64,000 nucleotides of DNA from contig CM036618.1 of the NCBI GenBank assembly GCA_020746105.1, positions 123,637,191-123,701,190 of the forward strand. The letters are read 5' to 3'. Below, in pieces: positions 14,355 to 25,342 of the stretch. Position numbers and translations under genes: made by a program. The DNA comes from Trogon surrucura (taxonomy: Eukaryota > Chordata > Aves > Trogoniformes > Trogonidae). The stretch's first letter is position 1. Each line of letters opens with the position of its first letter. The notes under the pieces were generated by a model, which had not been told where the DNA came from, did not search any database, and saw only the letters and a program-made list of their open reading frames with translations.

Positions 14355-16117
14355 TTGTGTCACAAAATCAGAAACAGTGGAAGGGACCTCTGGAGGTCAT
14401 CTCCTCCAACCTCCTGCCTCTACAGAGCAGGCCCAGCTTCAGGTTAGATCAGGCTGCTCAGGGCCTTAACTAGTCAAGCTCAGGAAATCTCCAAAAGTTA
14501 AGTTTTACAACATCTCAGGGCTTAAGTCCTAAACCACTGTTGCTGTCAAGAATTTTTCCTTATACTCAGGCAGATTTCCCCTTGCTATAATCCATGGCAG
14601 TTGCCTGTTGTCCTTTCACTGTGCACTTCTGAGAAGAATCTGGCTTCATTCTCTCTCGAACCTCCTTTTCTGTTGAGTGCATTTATATCCTTCTTAGCTA
14701 AATAAAGGCTCCTCCACCTCTCCTCACGTGTCACACAAGTGAGGAGAGGTGGAAGAACCTGGAGGAACTCTCACTACCACAGCTGCTTTCACCTCTCTCC
14801 AGTTTACCAATATTTCCACCAGACTCCCAAACTGGACACAGTACTCCAGTGGCACCCTAACAAGCACAGGTAGAGGGGAATAGTCAGTCCTCTCCAGGCA
14901 ACCCTGCGCACAGTTGGCTTTCATTCCTGGAGGTGCCACACTGCTGAAGTATGTTGGATGTGGTGTCCATCAGGACTTCTGAGATGGCGCCCCCGTCCCT
15001 GAGCGTGAGGTGTTTGTCCCAGGCACAGGACCTTGCATCCATCTCTGTTAAACTTGAGGAAATTCCTGTTCTTCCAGTTCATCGCTCACACAGTTCCTCT
15101 GGCCAGCAGATTTGCTCTCCAGCATATCAACTGCTCGTCCTGGGTTGGTATCATCTGTAAACTCGCTAAGGATGCGTTCTGCCTCTTTGATCAGGTTGGT
15201 GATGAAGATGTTAAATAGTATCAGCCCTCCAGCACCCTCTTATGCATCCCGTCCAGCCCCATGGACTTCTATGTGCCATGTTTACTTATGTGATCTTTAA
15301 GGCAGGTACCACCTCTTCCCTCAAACTCTGCCACTATGCATAGAAGCCTGAAAGCAGATCTTGCCAAAAAAGACCAAGACATTGAATATTTCAGCCTTTT
15401 CTCATGTCTTCACATCACCTGCCACATTCAGCAGAAGGCTCACACCTTTCTTGGTCACCCTTGTGTTGCTGACGCACACGTAGAAATGATCTGCTTACAC
15501 TCCACAAGCCTCACCAGTTCCAATTCCATCTGAGCTTCAGCTTTTCTAACTCTGCTTCCACATGCCCAGGCAACATTTCTGTATTCCCCTTTGGTTGTTT
15601 GTCCCTGCTTCCACCTCCATACTCTTTCTTTTTGCATGTGAAATCAGTCAGGAGTTCTCCGTTCAGCCAAGCTGGCCTCTTGCTATACCTGCTCAGCATC
15701 CTGAACATCAGGATGGACTGTTCTTGTGCTTTGAGGAGGCTGTCCCTGAAGATCAAGCAACTTTCATGGGTCTCTGCCCCCCAGGGAAGACTCCCAGGAA
15801 ATTCTGCCTACCAGTTCCTTGAACAAGCCAAAGTCCACAGGCTTGAAGTTTTCAGTCATTATTACTCGCCTTTCCCACCTCCCTCAGGTTTTGAAACAAC
15901 TATCTCATGATACGGCAGCCTAGTCACCCCCAAACAGTTCTTGTTTATTTGTGAGCAGCAGGGCCAGCACAGCTCTTCCATCAGCCAGCTCGTCCAGCAC
16001 CAGCATCAAAAAGTTGTCCCTCAGCCACTCCCCAAGTCTCCCGAATTGCCTGTGCCCCATCACACAGCCCTTGCAGCAGATGTGGGGAGTGTTATGGTTC
16101 TCCTGAAAGGGTTTCAC
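14355..16117 (-). mobile_element. CR1 LINE, 5'-truncated, decayed ORF2 plus 3' UTR
   Basis: On the minus strand the order is that of CR1 ORF2. The end of the endonuclease domain comes first (peptide RLGEWLRDNFLMLVLDE and LLLTNKQELFGG, 16117-15920). Next is the linker RPAWLNGELL...YRNVAWACGSRVRKAEAQ, split by a frameshift (15756-15455). Then come reverse transcriptase remnants, with the catalytic FADD-type motif now reading FTDD after SEF (about 15150) and LVRVPLEYCVQFGSL (about 14850). The 3' UTR follows, ending in AGGGACCTCTGGAGGTCATC near 14390. Frameshifts and stops make it inactive. At 1.76 kb it is by far the longest transposon copy in the window. Confidence 0.93.
14713..14753. repeat. 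19-bp inverted repeat inside the CR1 copy
   Basis: TCCACCTCTCCTCACGTGT (14713-14731) faces its inverted copy (14735-14753) with one mismatch and a 3-base loop. The left arm fits normal CR1 sequence (CCTCTCCTC...TGTCA), while the right arm does not. This suggests a fold-back duplication after insertion. Confidence 0.8.
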
Positions 16118-18207
16118 TAGTGTCAGAAAAATGAACCCACTTCCTTATAATCAGACTTACAGATGTACTAACAGCAGAATATTTCTGTTGTAACTTTGTA
16201 AGCTGAGGTGCTACCATTGGAAGTACACTGTAGGATTACAGTTGGAATCCACACCATGTAAATGCAAAAATTACAAGCAACTTTGAAAGAGGTCCACCCA
16301 CTTATAAAACATCCCTGGATTTCTTTATACAACATAGAAGTCGAGGTGACACAACACAGAATTAATGCCTGAAGTGTTCACTTGCAACCAATCCGGGCCT
16401 GCAGGTGAGCAACACCAGCTCATTTCAGGATCTAGTAAGAAGAGGCATAACATGACTTACCTGAACAACAAAAGCTCCAAAGCCAGGCAAGCCTACCCAC
16501 TGTCCAGAGGGCAAGGCCAGGAAATTAGTAAAGCAAGAAATATTTCTGTACCTTGTTGGCCCAGTCCCCAGCATCAGTCAATTCCACTGACAGCCAGAGA
16601 CTTCAAGGACAAGATCTGCAGAAACGCAACTGCGTAACATTAGGAAACTGATACTCTCTTTCTAACAGACTTAGATATCGGCTGCAGCAACACCTTCACT
16701 GGTTTATAAATCAGGAGGCAGGTAGATTTTTGAAACTTCAGCCAAATTCCCACCCATAAGTTTTCAACCCCACTGAACGCAGAGTAAGTGAAAGGTAAAC
16801 CTGGCCTTCAGCATGAACTTTGTTTGCACAGGCTCTGAAAAAAGCTGGTGATGTAAATGAGTGCCCGATTTGACTGTGACTCATTTAGTCTGCCAGACAG
16901 CCCTAATGACTGGCCTGCCCTGGCTCTTCAGCAAGTCGGAACTCAGAGGAACTTCTCCTATCCATATGCTGACTACTAAGACATTCATATCTCCCAGTCA
17001 TTGACTTCCTCCCTACGTATCAGAAGCCCTTAAGTCCTTGCTCGACATCACCACTGCCACCATCCTTATTTGAACACAATAAATTTTACCGAATTTACCT
17101 TCGCAATAGCCACGCATGATGGATTTCCCCTACGTTAATGATAAAGCAGTAACAGGACAGTAAGGGTCAGGTTTGTTTTAAATGGAATTTAGTTCAAGTT
17201 CATGCAAGTTTCAATAAACCTTTACTTTGCCTCTGAGCTGAGTGAGCTCATAGGCCCTGATTTTGCTTAGTGCTCCCGGAGCAGTCAGGGATCAGGCCAT
17301 GTGAAAGTGCCAAGTTTCACACTGTTTTGCACATGAAACCATAAATCCCTCTACAGAATCCCAGGGGCACGAGAGGGGGCTGCTGTTCAAAAGGTTCATG
17401 AACTTGGATAAAGTTGGGCAGATATCAGAGCTCATAACAATGTACTAAATAAAGTTTTGTCCAAAAGTTTTCATGTGCCTGGAATACAAAATAGCTATAA
17501 GAACATTAAGTTTTGGCAGAATTGGGTCATTGCTAAAAAAAAACCAAAAAAACCAACTAAAACCCAAACATTACCATATTTTGTCCTTAGCGTTATCTTT
17601 CTCAGTTAATTCAATACATTATTTCTCCTGTTTAACTTCTGGTAGGTATCTAGACATGATTCTTTCCTGTTTTGTTTGCTTTTAGTTTTAAACCATGCAT
17701 CTACCAAAGAGACAAATGACCACATTCTACAGGGTGAGACTATGTGAAAATGTTTACTTAGACTAATCATAAAATAGTGATTCTTCTGCAAAAATCTATG
17801 GAGATATTTGCTTGTACACAATACAAAGTAGTGATTTGTCAATATTTCTTACCTGCTCACTTCAGTCAAAAACTAAATCAAAGTAATAGGAAAATCTTGG
17901 GTAATAACAGCTACCACCCCGAGTCCTTTATAACTCTGATTGTGTCTTTTCAATGAGAACTATGACCAGAGTTTTCACTATCCTATTCCACGAAAGTTTT
18001 AGAGGAAAATTTGCCATTCAATATTCGTAATGTCCATAAGACAGACTTTGGAATAAAACTGAGAAATACTTGGTCACCTACCCTGCAAACATACATGTCA
18101 GCACATTAAAGAAGCATTTGGTTCATGGTTGCTTTGAAAATCGAGTTTCAAGAGAAAAGCATACCTCGACAGGCAGATTTGAGACTTCCTTGTGACAAAC
18201 AACAAGT
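16118..18207. other. Non-coding interval
   Basis: No gene recognised. Contains the AP-1/SMAD motif pair at 16877-16898 and decayed, AT-rich sequence from 17400. Confidence 0.5.
16877..16898. promoter_or_regulatory. AP-1 site next to palindromic SMAD-binding element
   Basis: TGACTCA (16877-16883) is followed five bases later by GTCTGCCAGAC (16888-16898), two inverted GTCT/AGAC SMAD half sites, and then CAGCCCTAATGAC. Composite AP-1/SMAD elements are known in TGF-beta/BMP-responsive genes. The site lies about 12 kb downstream of BMP2; function is inferred. Confidence 0.3.
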
Positions 18208-18310
18208 TCACAGTATCACAGTATGCTAGGAATTGGAAGGGAACTCAAAAGATCACCTAGTCCAATCCCCTTGCCAGAGCAGGATCACCTAGATGATGTT
18301 ACACAGGAAG
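18208..18310 (-). mobile_element. CR1 LINE 3' end fragment
   Basis: CACAGTATCACAGTATG followed by GGAATTGGAAGGGAACTC, GATCACCTAGTCCAATCCCC and CCAGAGCAGGATCACCTA: the reverse complement of a CR1 3' UTR of the type also seen at 38.4 kb. Confidence 0.9.
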
Positions 18311-19245
18311 TTCCTTCACTGCCATCCTAGCATAATGCCAACAAGAAGCAAAAAAGTCAGACTTTCTTGTCTACAGAGCAGTCATTATAATAAGCCAATG
18401 GACAGAGCAATAAAAAGGACTCTGATTTGATTCATACTAAAGTCACAGATGCAACTGATTCAGTGGAAGCTGTTTAGATGAGCAGTTGTCTCTTTCCTTC
18501 ATATTTAAATAGTGAGACATCATTTCAACACATATTTACCACTGACTTATCCATAACTTTCGTAATAAGACATTCTGACAGCTTGTAACACTGTACAGTG
18601 TTTTGCATGTGGTTTACAAAGCACTTTACTCAAAGATGCCGGGTGATCATCTCAAAGGACAGCGAAGATCCGAATTCCTTGGGCCTCTGAAATATTTCCC
18701 TACCCTGACAGACATTCTTTTGGGAAAAGCAGCCAGCTATGGACATGTGTCTCCTAGACATCCCTCACTGGGCTCTGGGAGCAGCACAGATGGTTACTGA
18801 AGGTACCTTGTCATTTCCTGTTTGCCCAGCACACACAACCAACAGGACTAAAGAGAGTGGCAAAAAATGTAAAATCTGAAGGAACCTTTAATCTCTCAAG
18901 TTAAAAAGAAAAAAAAAATGCAACCACTTACTAATGGAATGTTAAGATTGTGTATTAAACCCACAAAAGTCAGAAAATGAAGGAATTAAAGACTCCCTTG
19001 GCTCTTTTAACCCTTCCTTCTGCCTGTGTGTATTACAGGCTTTTCACTACACAATCTCGTAACACTAGGCAAAGGGCCATAACTGTAGGTGATGTTAAAA
19101 GGGGACTATGGCTTGTCACAAAGTAAAACTACAGAAATGGAAATTTTAATAACTACTCATTTTATCTTGTAAAAGTTTAATATTCAGTATGAAAGAATGG
19201 CAAGACACGAAAGAAACCACAAGATGTTGTTATGGAGCTAAATGA
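18311..19245. other. Non-coding interval
   Basis: No gene recognised. The 18595-18660 stretch (GTGGTTTACAAAGCACTTTA) has the look of an old, unclassified interspersed repeat. Confidence 0.4.
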
Positions 19246-19402
19246 AATATTCCCATCCCTGGAAGTGTTCAAGGTCAGGTTGGATGGGGTTTTGAGCAAC
19301 CTGGTCTGGTGGGAGAGAGGTGACCCTGCCCACAGCAGGAGGGTTGGAACTAGATGATCTTCAAGGTCCCTTCCAACCTTAACCAGTCTATGATTCTCTG
19401 AT
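19246..19402 (+). mobile_element. CR1 LINE 3' end fragment
   Basis: Reads CCCTGGAAGTGTTCAAGGTC, GGTTGGATGGGGTTTTGAGC, TTGGAACTAGATGATCTTC and ends TCTATGATTCTCTGATTG, the CR1 3' terminus. About 157 bp, truncated at the 5' side. Confidence 0.95.
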
Positions 19403-19721
19403 TGCATACATGAACCGTTCCTCCCAGTAAATATTCTGGCTGCAGTTTATCTGCAGCAGCACTTTTCTCCCGAGAACCAATGAGGGTAATATATTATGTA
19501 AGTAACTATCCCCCCTTTTATGCCCATATGTAAGCACATCTCACTGAAACAGGCTGTTTGTCCTGTGTGTGGCACCCACACAGATATACATTTGAGCCCC
19601 GCGTCTACAAAACCAACATGTTTCTCCCTCACTAAACTTGCAAGCTCTGTACCTGCTGCATCTTGAGTGGCTGCACACTTCCCAATCATTAACGCACACA
19701 TCCTCTTCATGCATAAGGAAA

Positions 19722-19961
19722 TATTATTATCCTGATTTACAAATGAGAATCCTAGGCACGGAGAGATTAAAGCTGAGCATTTCAAAGCATCCCAGTTAAT
19801 TAAAATGACTGGAAAATGGGTGTCCAAATTGTTTAGATACCTTTGAAGTCTCAGAATAATTGTATTGCTCAAGGTCACACAGGGAGTTTATGGCTGACCC
19901 ACAACTTGAACCCATATTTCCAGCGTCCCACTCCAGCACCTTAATCACAAAGCCATCTTTG
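19722..19961 (-). mobile_element. MIR-like (CORE-type) SINE remnant, interrupted
   Basis: ATTATTATCCTGATTTACAA, GGCACGGAGAGATTAAAG, CTCAAGGTCACACAGGGAG and ACTTGAACCCATATTTCCAG follow the order of the reverse complement of a MIR-type SINE. About 95 bp of foreign sequence (about 19770-19865) splits the copy between AGATTAAAG and CTCAAGGTC. Confidence 0.7.
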
Positions 19962-20944
19962 CTTTCCAATTTAATACTGGCCAGACCTGGTCTGCATGCA
20001 AACTGGCTACCAACGGACGAAACCTGTTATTATGCCATATAACGTAGCTATCTATCTCTACCCTACAGGCTAAACAGCAGTGCATTTGGGCACCTCCAAA
20101 TTCTTTAAGGTACATATCATTACAAACCACTTTACGGGGCAGGGGAAGAGCTACTTGAGAATTAGCACACTAGGACAGCGAGGGACTTTTCCAGTGGCAT
20201 GCTCCAGCTCCACAGCAGGGCAAAGACTGCTGTCTCTCCTGTCCTCAGTGTGGATGCCCTGCTGCTACACTCCCTCTTTTTTTCTGATGCAGTATTTGAT
20301 TCACAGGTTTAGCCACCACAGCCTGTCTTGTTGCTACCAGCTTAACTCTTAATTCCACTACCTTTCGTGAGTATGCCCACTTGACATCACTTGACTTGAC
20401 TACCAGTGATGCTGCGTTTCCTGCCATCAGGCTTGCCAGGCTACAATACAAAATAAATCCTCAAAAGTTGCCCAGAGTAGTACCGAGACTTCAGCAATAG
20501 AGCATACGGTGGAAGAGGCCTCTCCTAAATTAAAAGAAAAAAAAACAAACTCAGGAAGAACCTGTTGGAAAGGCCTCCAGAGAGACAGAAGAGCTTCTAC
20601 ACATAGCACTGCCAGACATTGGCACTGTGTGACATACACTGGCCTTTCTCATGCCTCTGGGGTTTTGGGGAGAACAAGAGGGCTGTACTTAACAAGTCAG
20701 TTTTGATATCCATTAATAACTTCAATGTCAGCTTAATTCCTCCATTTAGAGCTGCAAGTCAGAAAGCTATGTTTTCCAAATGCTGATTCCTACCATTGGC
20801 ACAAAGTCTTCGGGCTTTAGTATGAACTGATGCAGCTACATAAAATAAAACTTCTCAGATAGGATTCAGTCTCGGGTTCACCCTAGTCACACCAACACTC
20901 TCCAGGAAGTGAAACACAAGGGAAGACAGAGATCAACATAAAGC

Positions 20945-20972
20945 GCACACACACACACACATACACTCACAT
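20945..20972. repeat. (CA)n dinucleotide repeat
   Basis: Nine or so CA units followed by degenerate ATACACTCACATAC. Confidence 0.9.
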
Positions 20973-22829
20973 ACTTAACATGCTGACTTTTTATCACGGA
21001 GGTTGATAATTTCCTATGCTAAGGACAACCTTTGGAACTAAAATGAATTATGCGTCTCATTCTGAGCGCATCAAAGAGCAGACAGCCTTTTTAAAGGAGT
21101 CAAGATCACCTCAGCTGTGCTTTTGTTATCTAGCACAGGGTTAAGGATTTGGCCTTGGGCTAGCAACTGGCTCAGAAAATCAGGATCGTGTAATGAGAGT
21201 TCCAGGAAGAGAGAAAAACCAAAGCTTGGTAAAAGCACTCTCTTCAAAGTGTCCCAGTATTTGACCCTTCCCCTCCCCCTCACATGAACGAGGTAAAGAA
21301 GAGAGGAATGGGAGCTGAAACCCTGAAGGAAGTACTTGCATACAAGAGGAGCTGCAAAGACCTTCCCAGATCCCTCTCAGACACTCGGCCTCACAGAGAA
21401 AGGCCTGACAACAAATTTTCCTCACCAGTTAGATGAAAAAGTTGGCAATAACCCACTGCGTGGCTCAGGTCTCAAGAGCAGGAGGCTCTTGGAAAGAGCA
21501 GCACCTGATTTATTTTCTTTGATATAAAACACTAAGTTAGGCTGCTTCAGTCTGAAAATTAAATCTAACCTACCGATTTTTAATTTTAATGTTTTGGGGG
21601 TTGTTTTTTTTTTTTTGTCAGAATCTGCACACAGGAGAGTCACAGACCACACTCTCCACTGCCTGCTGACAAAAACCAGAAGGCTCCACCCACGCTCCCA
21701 ACACCATTTTCCCAGGTCTTGGTCCTTCTGACTGAGGAGCTCTGCGGTGGGCAGGCATAAGGAACCCAGCAGGTGTGCAGGATCTCTCTCTAAATGACTC
21801 TGCCCTCTAGGGTACATTCAGGTTATATTTTCAAAGATGTAAATCTTTTCATCTGCAAACCTGGGAGACTTCTTTGCCCAACGTGTCAAGAAGTAGTTAA
21901 CAATTAACTATTCTTAAAAAAAAAACCAACCCAAACTTAAAAAAATAAATCACTAGACCAGGAAATACAAATCAATTAGTCTTTGATCCTCCCCTCAGTA
22001 ATAACATCAACTAGAACATGTGTTACTGCTAATCCTAAGTAACTAAAAATGCTGATGAACTTTAAAAATACTGGTGGTTAAGAAAAGGAGAACTTCAATT
22101 CCATTTCCTTCTGATCTTTGAGTTTCAAGGTGGCATTCTGAGGCTTCTCCTCAGAGAGTGTGAGGATATTTTCTCGTTAAGAATCTCAGGCTCCGTGGTG
22201 TCCTCAGGAGATTCCAGCAGAGGAAGCTTTCAAGTAATCCTGCAAGATGCCAAGAGTCTCTATACTGAAAGCGGCAAAATGACAACATACCTGTTGCGCC
22301 AAGTAACTTGCTCTTGAACTATAGGACTAAAAGAGTATCAATAATGCCAGTATTTTGCAGAACAAAACCCCCTCATTTTTCCACTCAAAGTTACTGGGCA
22401 AGTTAAGTTTCTTGACAGCACCAGGGCTGAGAAAGCAGCTTCCATGTGTATTAGAACTTGGTCCAATAGCAACAGCTTATTACATCAAAACTGCCTTTAT
22501 ATTAATATTATGATGTCAACTAGAAAAGCAGGAGTCTTCATGAAAATGGACAAAAAAAGCTGGGCTCTTAAAGTGAGAGATTGCTTTTATATAAGAGAAT
22601 TTTTTGTTCAAAGACAGAGAAAGAAAATGCAAGCAGGAAAAAAAAAATGTATTAGAACTGTCCTTAAAATAGAATAATTAAAAACAACAGCTGGAGTGAT
22701 GTTTGTAAGAAATAATACATACCCTGTCTCTCTTCCTAATTCCTCAGGAGTCAATAACTCCTTTGGTCTATGAAGTCCCATACAAAGTTATCGATAAGTC
22801 ATGAGAAAAATGCAGAAGTCAAGATTATA

Positions 22830-23160
22830 ATGAAATGAATCACTGTTCTGGCTGTAAAGCAAAGGCATTTGGCTCAGCTCGCATGTTTGGTGCAGCCCTA
22901 GTCAGATATTCCTTCCCCCTTCCATCACCATTGGCCTTGCAATTAAGCTTCAATATGCCTGCGTGTATATTATTGATGTGGAAACAGCTATTTCCATCAT
23001 GCCGCAGACATTCTATACTTTTGAAGTCTGTGGTTATAGAGTCATTATTCCATACAACACTTTCCCAGCACTAGGGTGTGCAGGATGCCATAAAAAAATG
23101 GTTTTGTGCAAGTTCCAAGCTACTGGCGTTATGTCAATAGTTACCTTTAAACATATTATT
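22830..23160. other. Possible conserved non-coding element
   Basis: A 330-bp unique-looking block without repeats or low-complexity runs, about 5.3 kb downstream of the BMP2 3' end. A 86-codon open frame on the plus strand (22963-23223) shows no recognisable domain. I flag it only because its composition differs from the decayed repeat-rich surroundings. Confidence 0.2.
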
Positions 23161-23301
23161 TTTTATACCTGGTCGCCTAGCCTTCCGAGGGTTTGCTTTA
23201 ATAAAAAGGACCAGATTGTATGAGAACGAAGTCAGTAGAGCTGTGCTGATTTGCAGATCTGGTTGATGTTTCCATCTTTTAAGCTGCATGCTGTTTCCAA
23301 G

Positions 23302-23347
23302 GTGATGATGACGATAGTAATAATAGTAGTAGTAATAATAATAATAC
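23302..23347. repeat. GAT/AGT/AAT trinucleotide microsatellite
   Basis: Successive GATGATGAC, ATAGTAATAATAGTAGTAGT and AATAATAAT units form an imperfect 46-bp trinucleotide array. Confidence 0.92.
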
Positions 23348-25300
23348 ATCTCCTTCTGTTTTTAGTGAAACACTGCTGGAGTTGAACGTTCTGTTTTAAT
23401 GAGACACACTGAATGAAACAGCATCCTGCAGTGCAAGAAGTACATGTCAGCTCTCCGCTGCCTTGGCACTGTGACCCAAGCTACAGCACAATATTCGTAA
23501 TTTTCTTGGTGATCTCCCAGAAAAACCTTCTTAATTTAATCTCTAATGGGATTATCAGCCTCATTAAATTGTAAATCTGCCACAGTCCAGCCGTTGTGGG
23601 AACCTGAACTTTCAGAAAGTTATCAATTTGCCACTCTCATCTCTCTACCTGAAGTCCCTCTAGAAAATTTTAACACTTTCAGCTTCAAAAGCCTGCAGGG
23701 TCCTTCTTCATTTGCCTCACCTACAACTTCTTCCCACAAAAATCCCTTCCTTTTTTCAAACTAAAAAGGCACAGGTCTGCTTCCTCCCCAGAGCTGAGCC
23801 AATACACCCAAACCGCAGACCTAACCCAGTGGCTGTGGTCTATTTTCCGCAAGGGCAGCCGAGAACATTTTGCAGAAGCCCCTCCAAGAAAAAACTGCGA
23901 AGCATGAAGACACATCTCGTCACTCCCTTGCCTTATGAGCCAAGAACCAAGCTGACCACTTGCAAGTTTCCTACCTCTGGAAAAGCCCAACAGCTCTGAG
24001 GCTCTGTTCCTCTATCAACGGCAATACAAGCCCAGGCAGGTATTAGAGCCGAGTGCCTTCACAGCACTATGTAAATACAGATGCAAATAAGCTTTGGCCC
24101 TCAGACTTCTGGCAAGTTACAAACACAGTCTCTGGTGTTACAAGGTGCCTGTCGCTGCTCATGGCAAGCACGAGCCCTCAGATCCTTCCCAAACTAAGAC
24201 TCTTGCTAAATGCAGGGACAAATCTGCCTCTGTAAAGGACACAGAACCGGGACAAAGCCAATGTACCTGCTTTTCTAAGTGACCATTGCACAAGGCTTGC
24301 GGATGAAAGGTTGCTAAATCCCAGAGGGCACTAACAGGTGACTAGGTTCCAAAAAGAGAGGGTACTCCATCTTAGGAAACCATTATTGCTTGTTGCAGAC
24401 AAGGCTGTCAGGAACGCAGGTAATGAAGGATTAGTACTGGGGAGACAGGAAAGAAGTAATCTTAAAATAATTTTTTAATTCTTTTTGTGCCCAAGCAAGG
24501 CAACTGTAGTGGTCACACACAAACAGTTATTTTCTCATGCACCTGCAAAACCTCTTAGGAGAAATAAACAAAACATTTGGAGCACAGTAGAGTAAGGTTA
24601 TATTCTGAAGGAGCCGGGATTTTTTCCTTGTACATAGCAGTCTAACACAAAAGACTGTCCCTTTTATCCAACCCCCTCCTTACAGCAATAATATGTAAAA
24701 TCTAAGTGTTCTTCTGAACCTAGCTTCTTTTTTCTTCCCTATGTAACTAAAAAACAAAGCAGTTTGTGCCTGTAACAACCATTTATAACAACTTCAAAAA
24801 TAAGTTTTAATGCCTTTGGCTTTTCATCATTATTTTGAGCAGCTTAAGTCAGCTGGGAACAAGATTCACGGTTCTCACGTTCTCGTGTTGTAAGAACACA
24901 ACAAATCAAGTTCTCATAGCAGCAGTCTACACTACCAAAAGGGGTAGCCTTAATATAAAGGAGAAGAGAAACATTCCATATCCATAATTAGATAAACAAC
25001 ACTCCAGGCAAGATATGACACCTTTAAAAGTGCTCTTTCAGTCTTGGATTTTCCTCTGCTTGTTACTACAGAAACCATCTAGCAACGAGAATCTAAGACA
25101 GACTCCACCCAAAACAGAGAAAAACAATATGGCCAGAGTAGGCTTTTCCTCCTTTCCTCCCCTCCTTCCCCCACTCCCCTTTTTTTTAAAGGGTGGGTGA
25201 GTGCTAAGGAAAAGTATCTTACTGTGCAAAGGATATGAGCATTTTGCATGCAGTTGAAACAGTAAAGCTCTGATTATAGATGGCAGAAATGAAAGCAGGG

Positions 25301-25342
25301 AATGAGTAATGAGCAATGAGAAATGCGTAATGCGGGATGAGG
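25301..25342. repeat. 7-bp tandem repeat (AATGAGN), six copies
   Basis: Consecutive heptamers AATGAGT, AATGAGC, AATGAGA, AATGCGT, AATGCGG and GATGAGG form a small diverged minisatellite. Confidence 0.85.

Noticed and set aside
15455-16117. Minus-strand open frames as host genes
   Set aside because: Their peptides are consecutive, frameshifted pieces of CR1 ORF2, so they belong to the transposon remnant.
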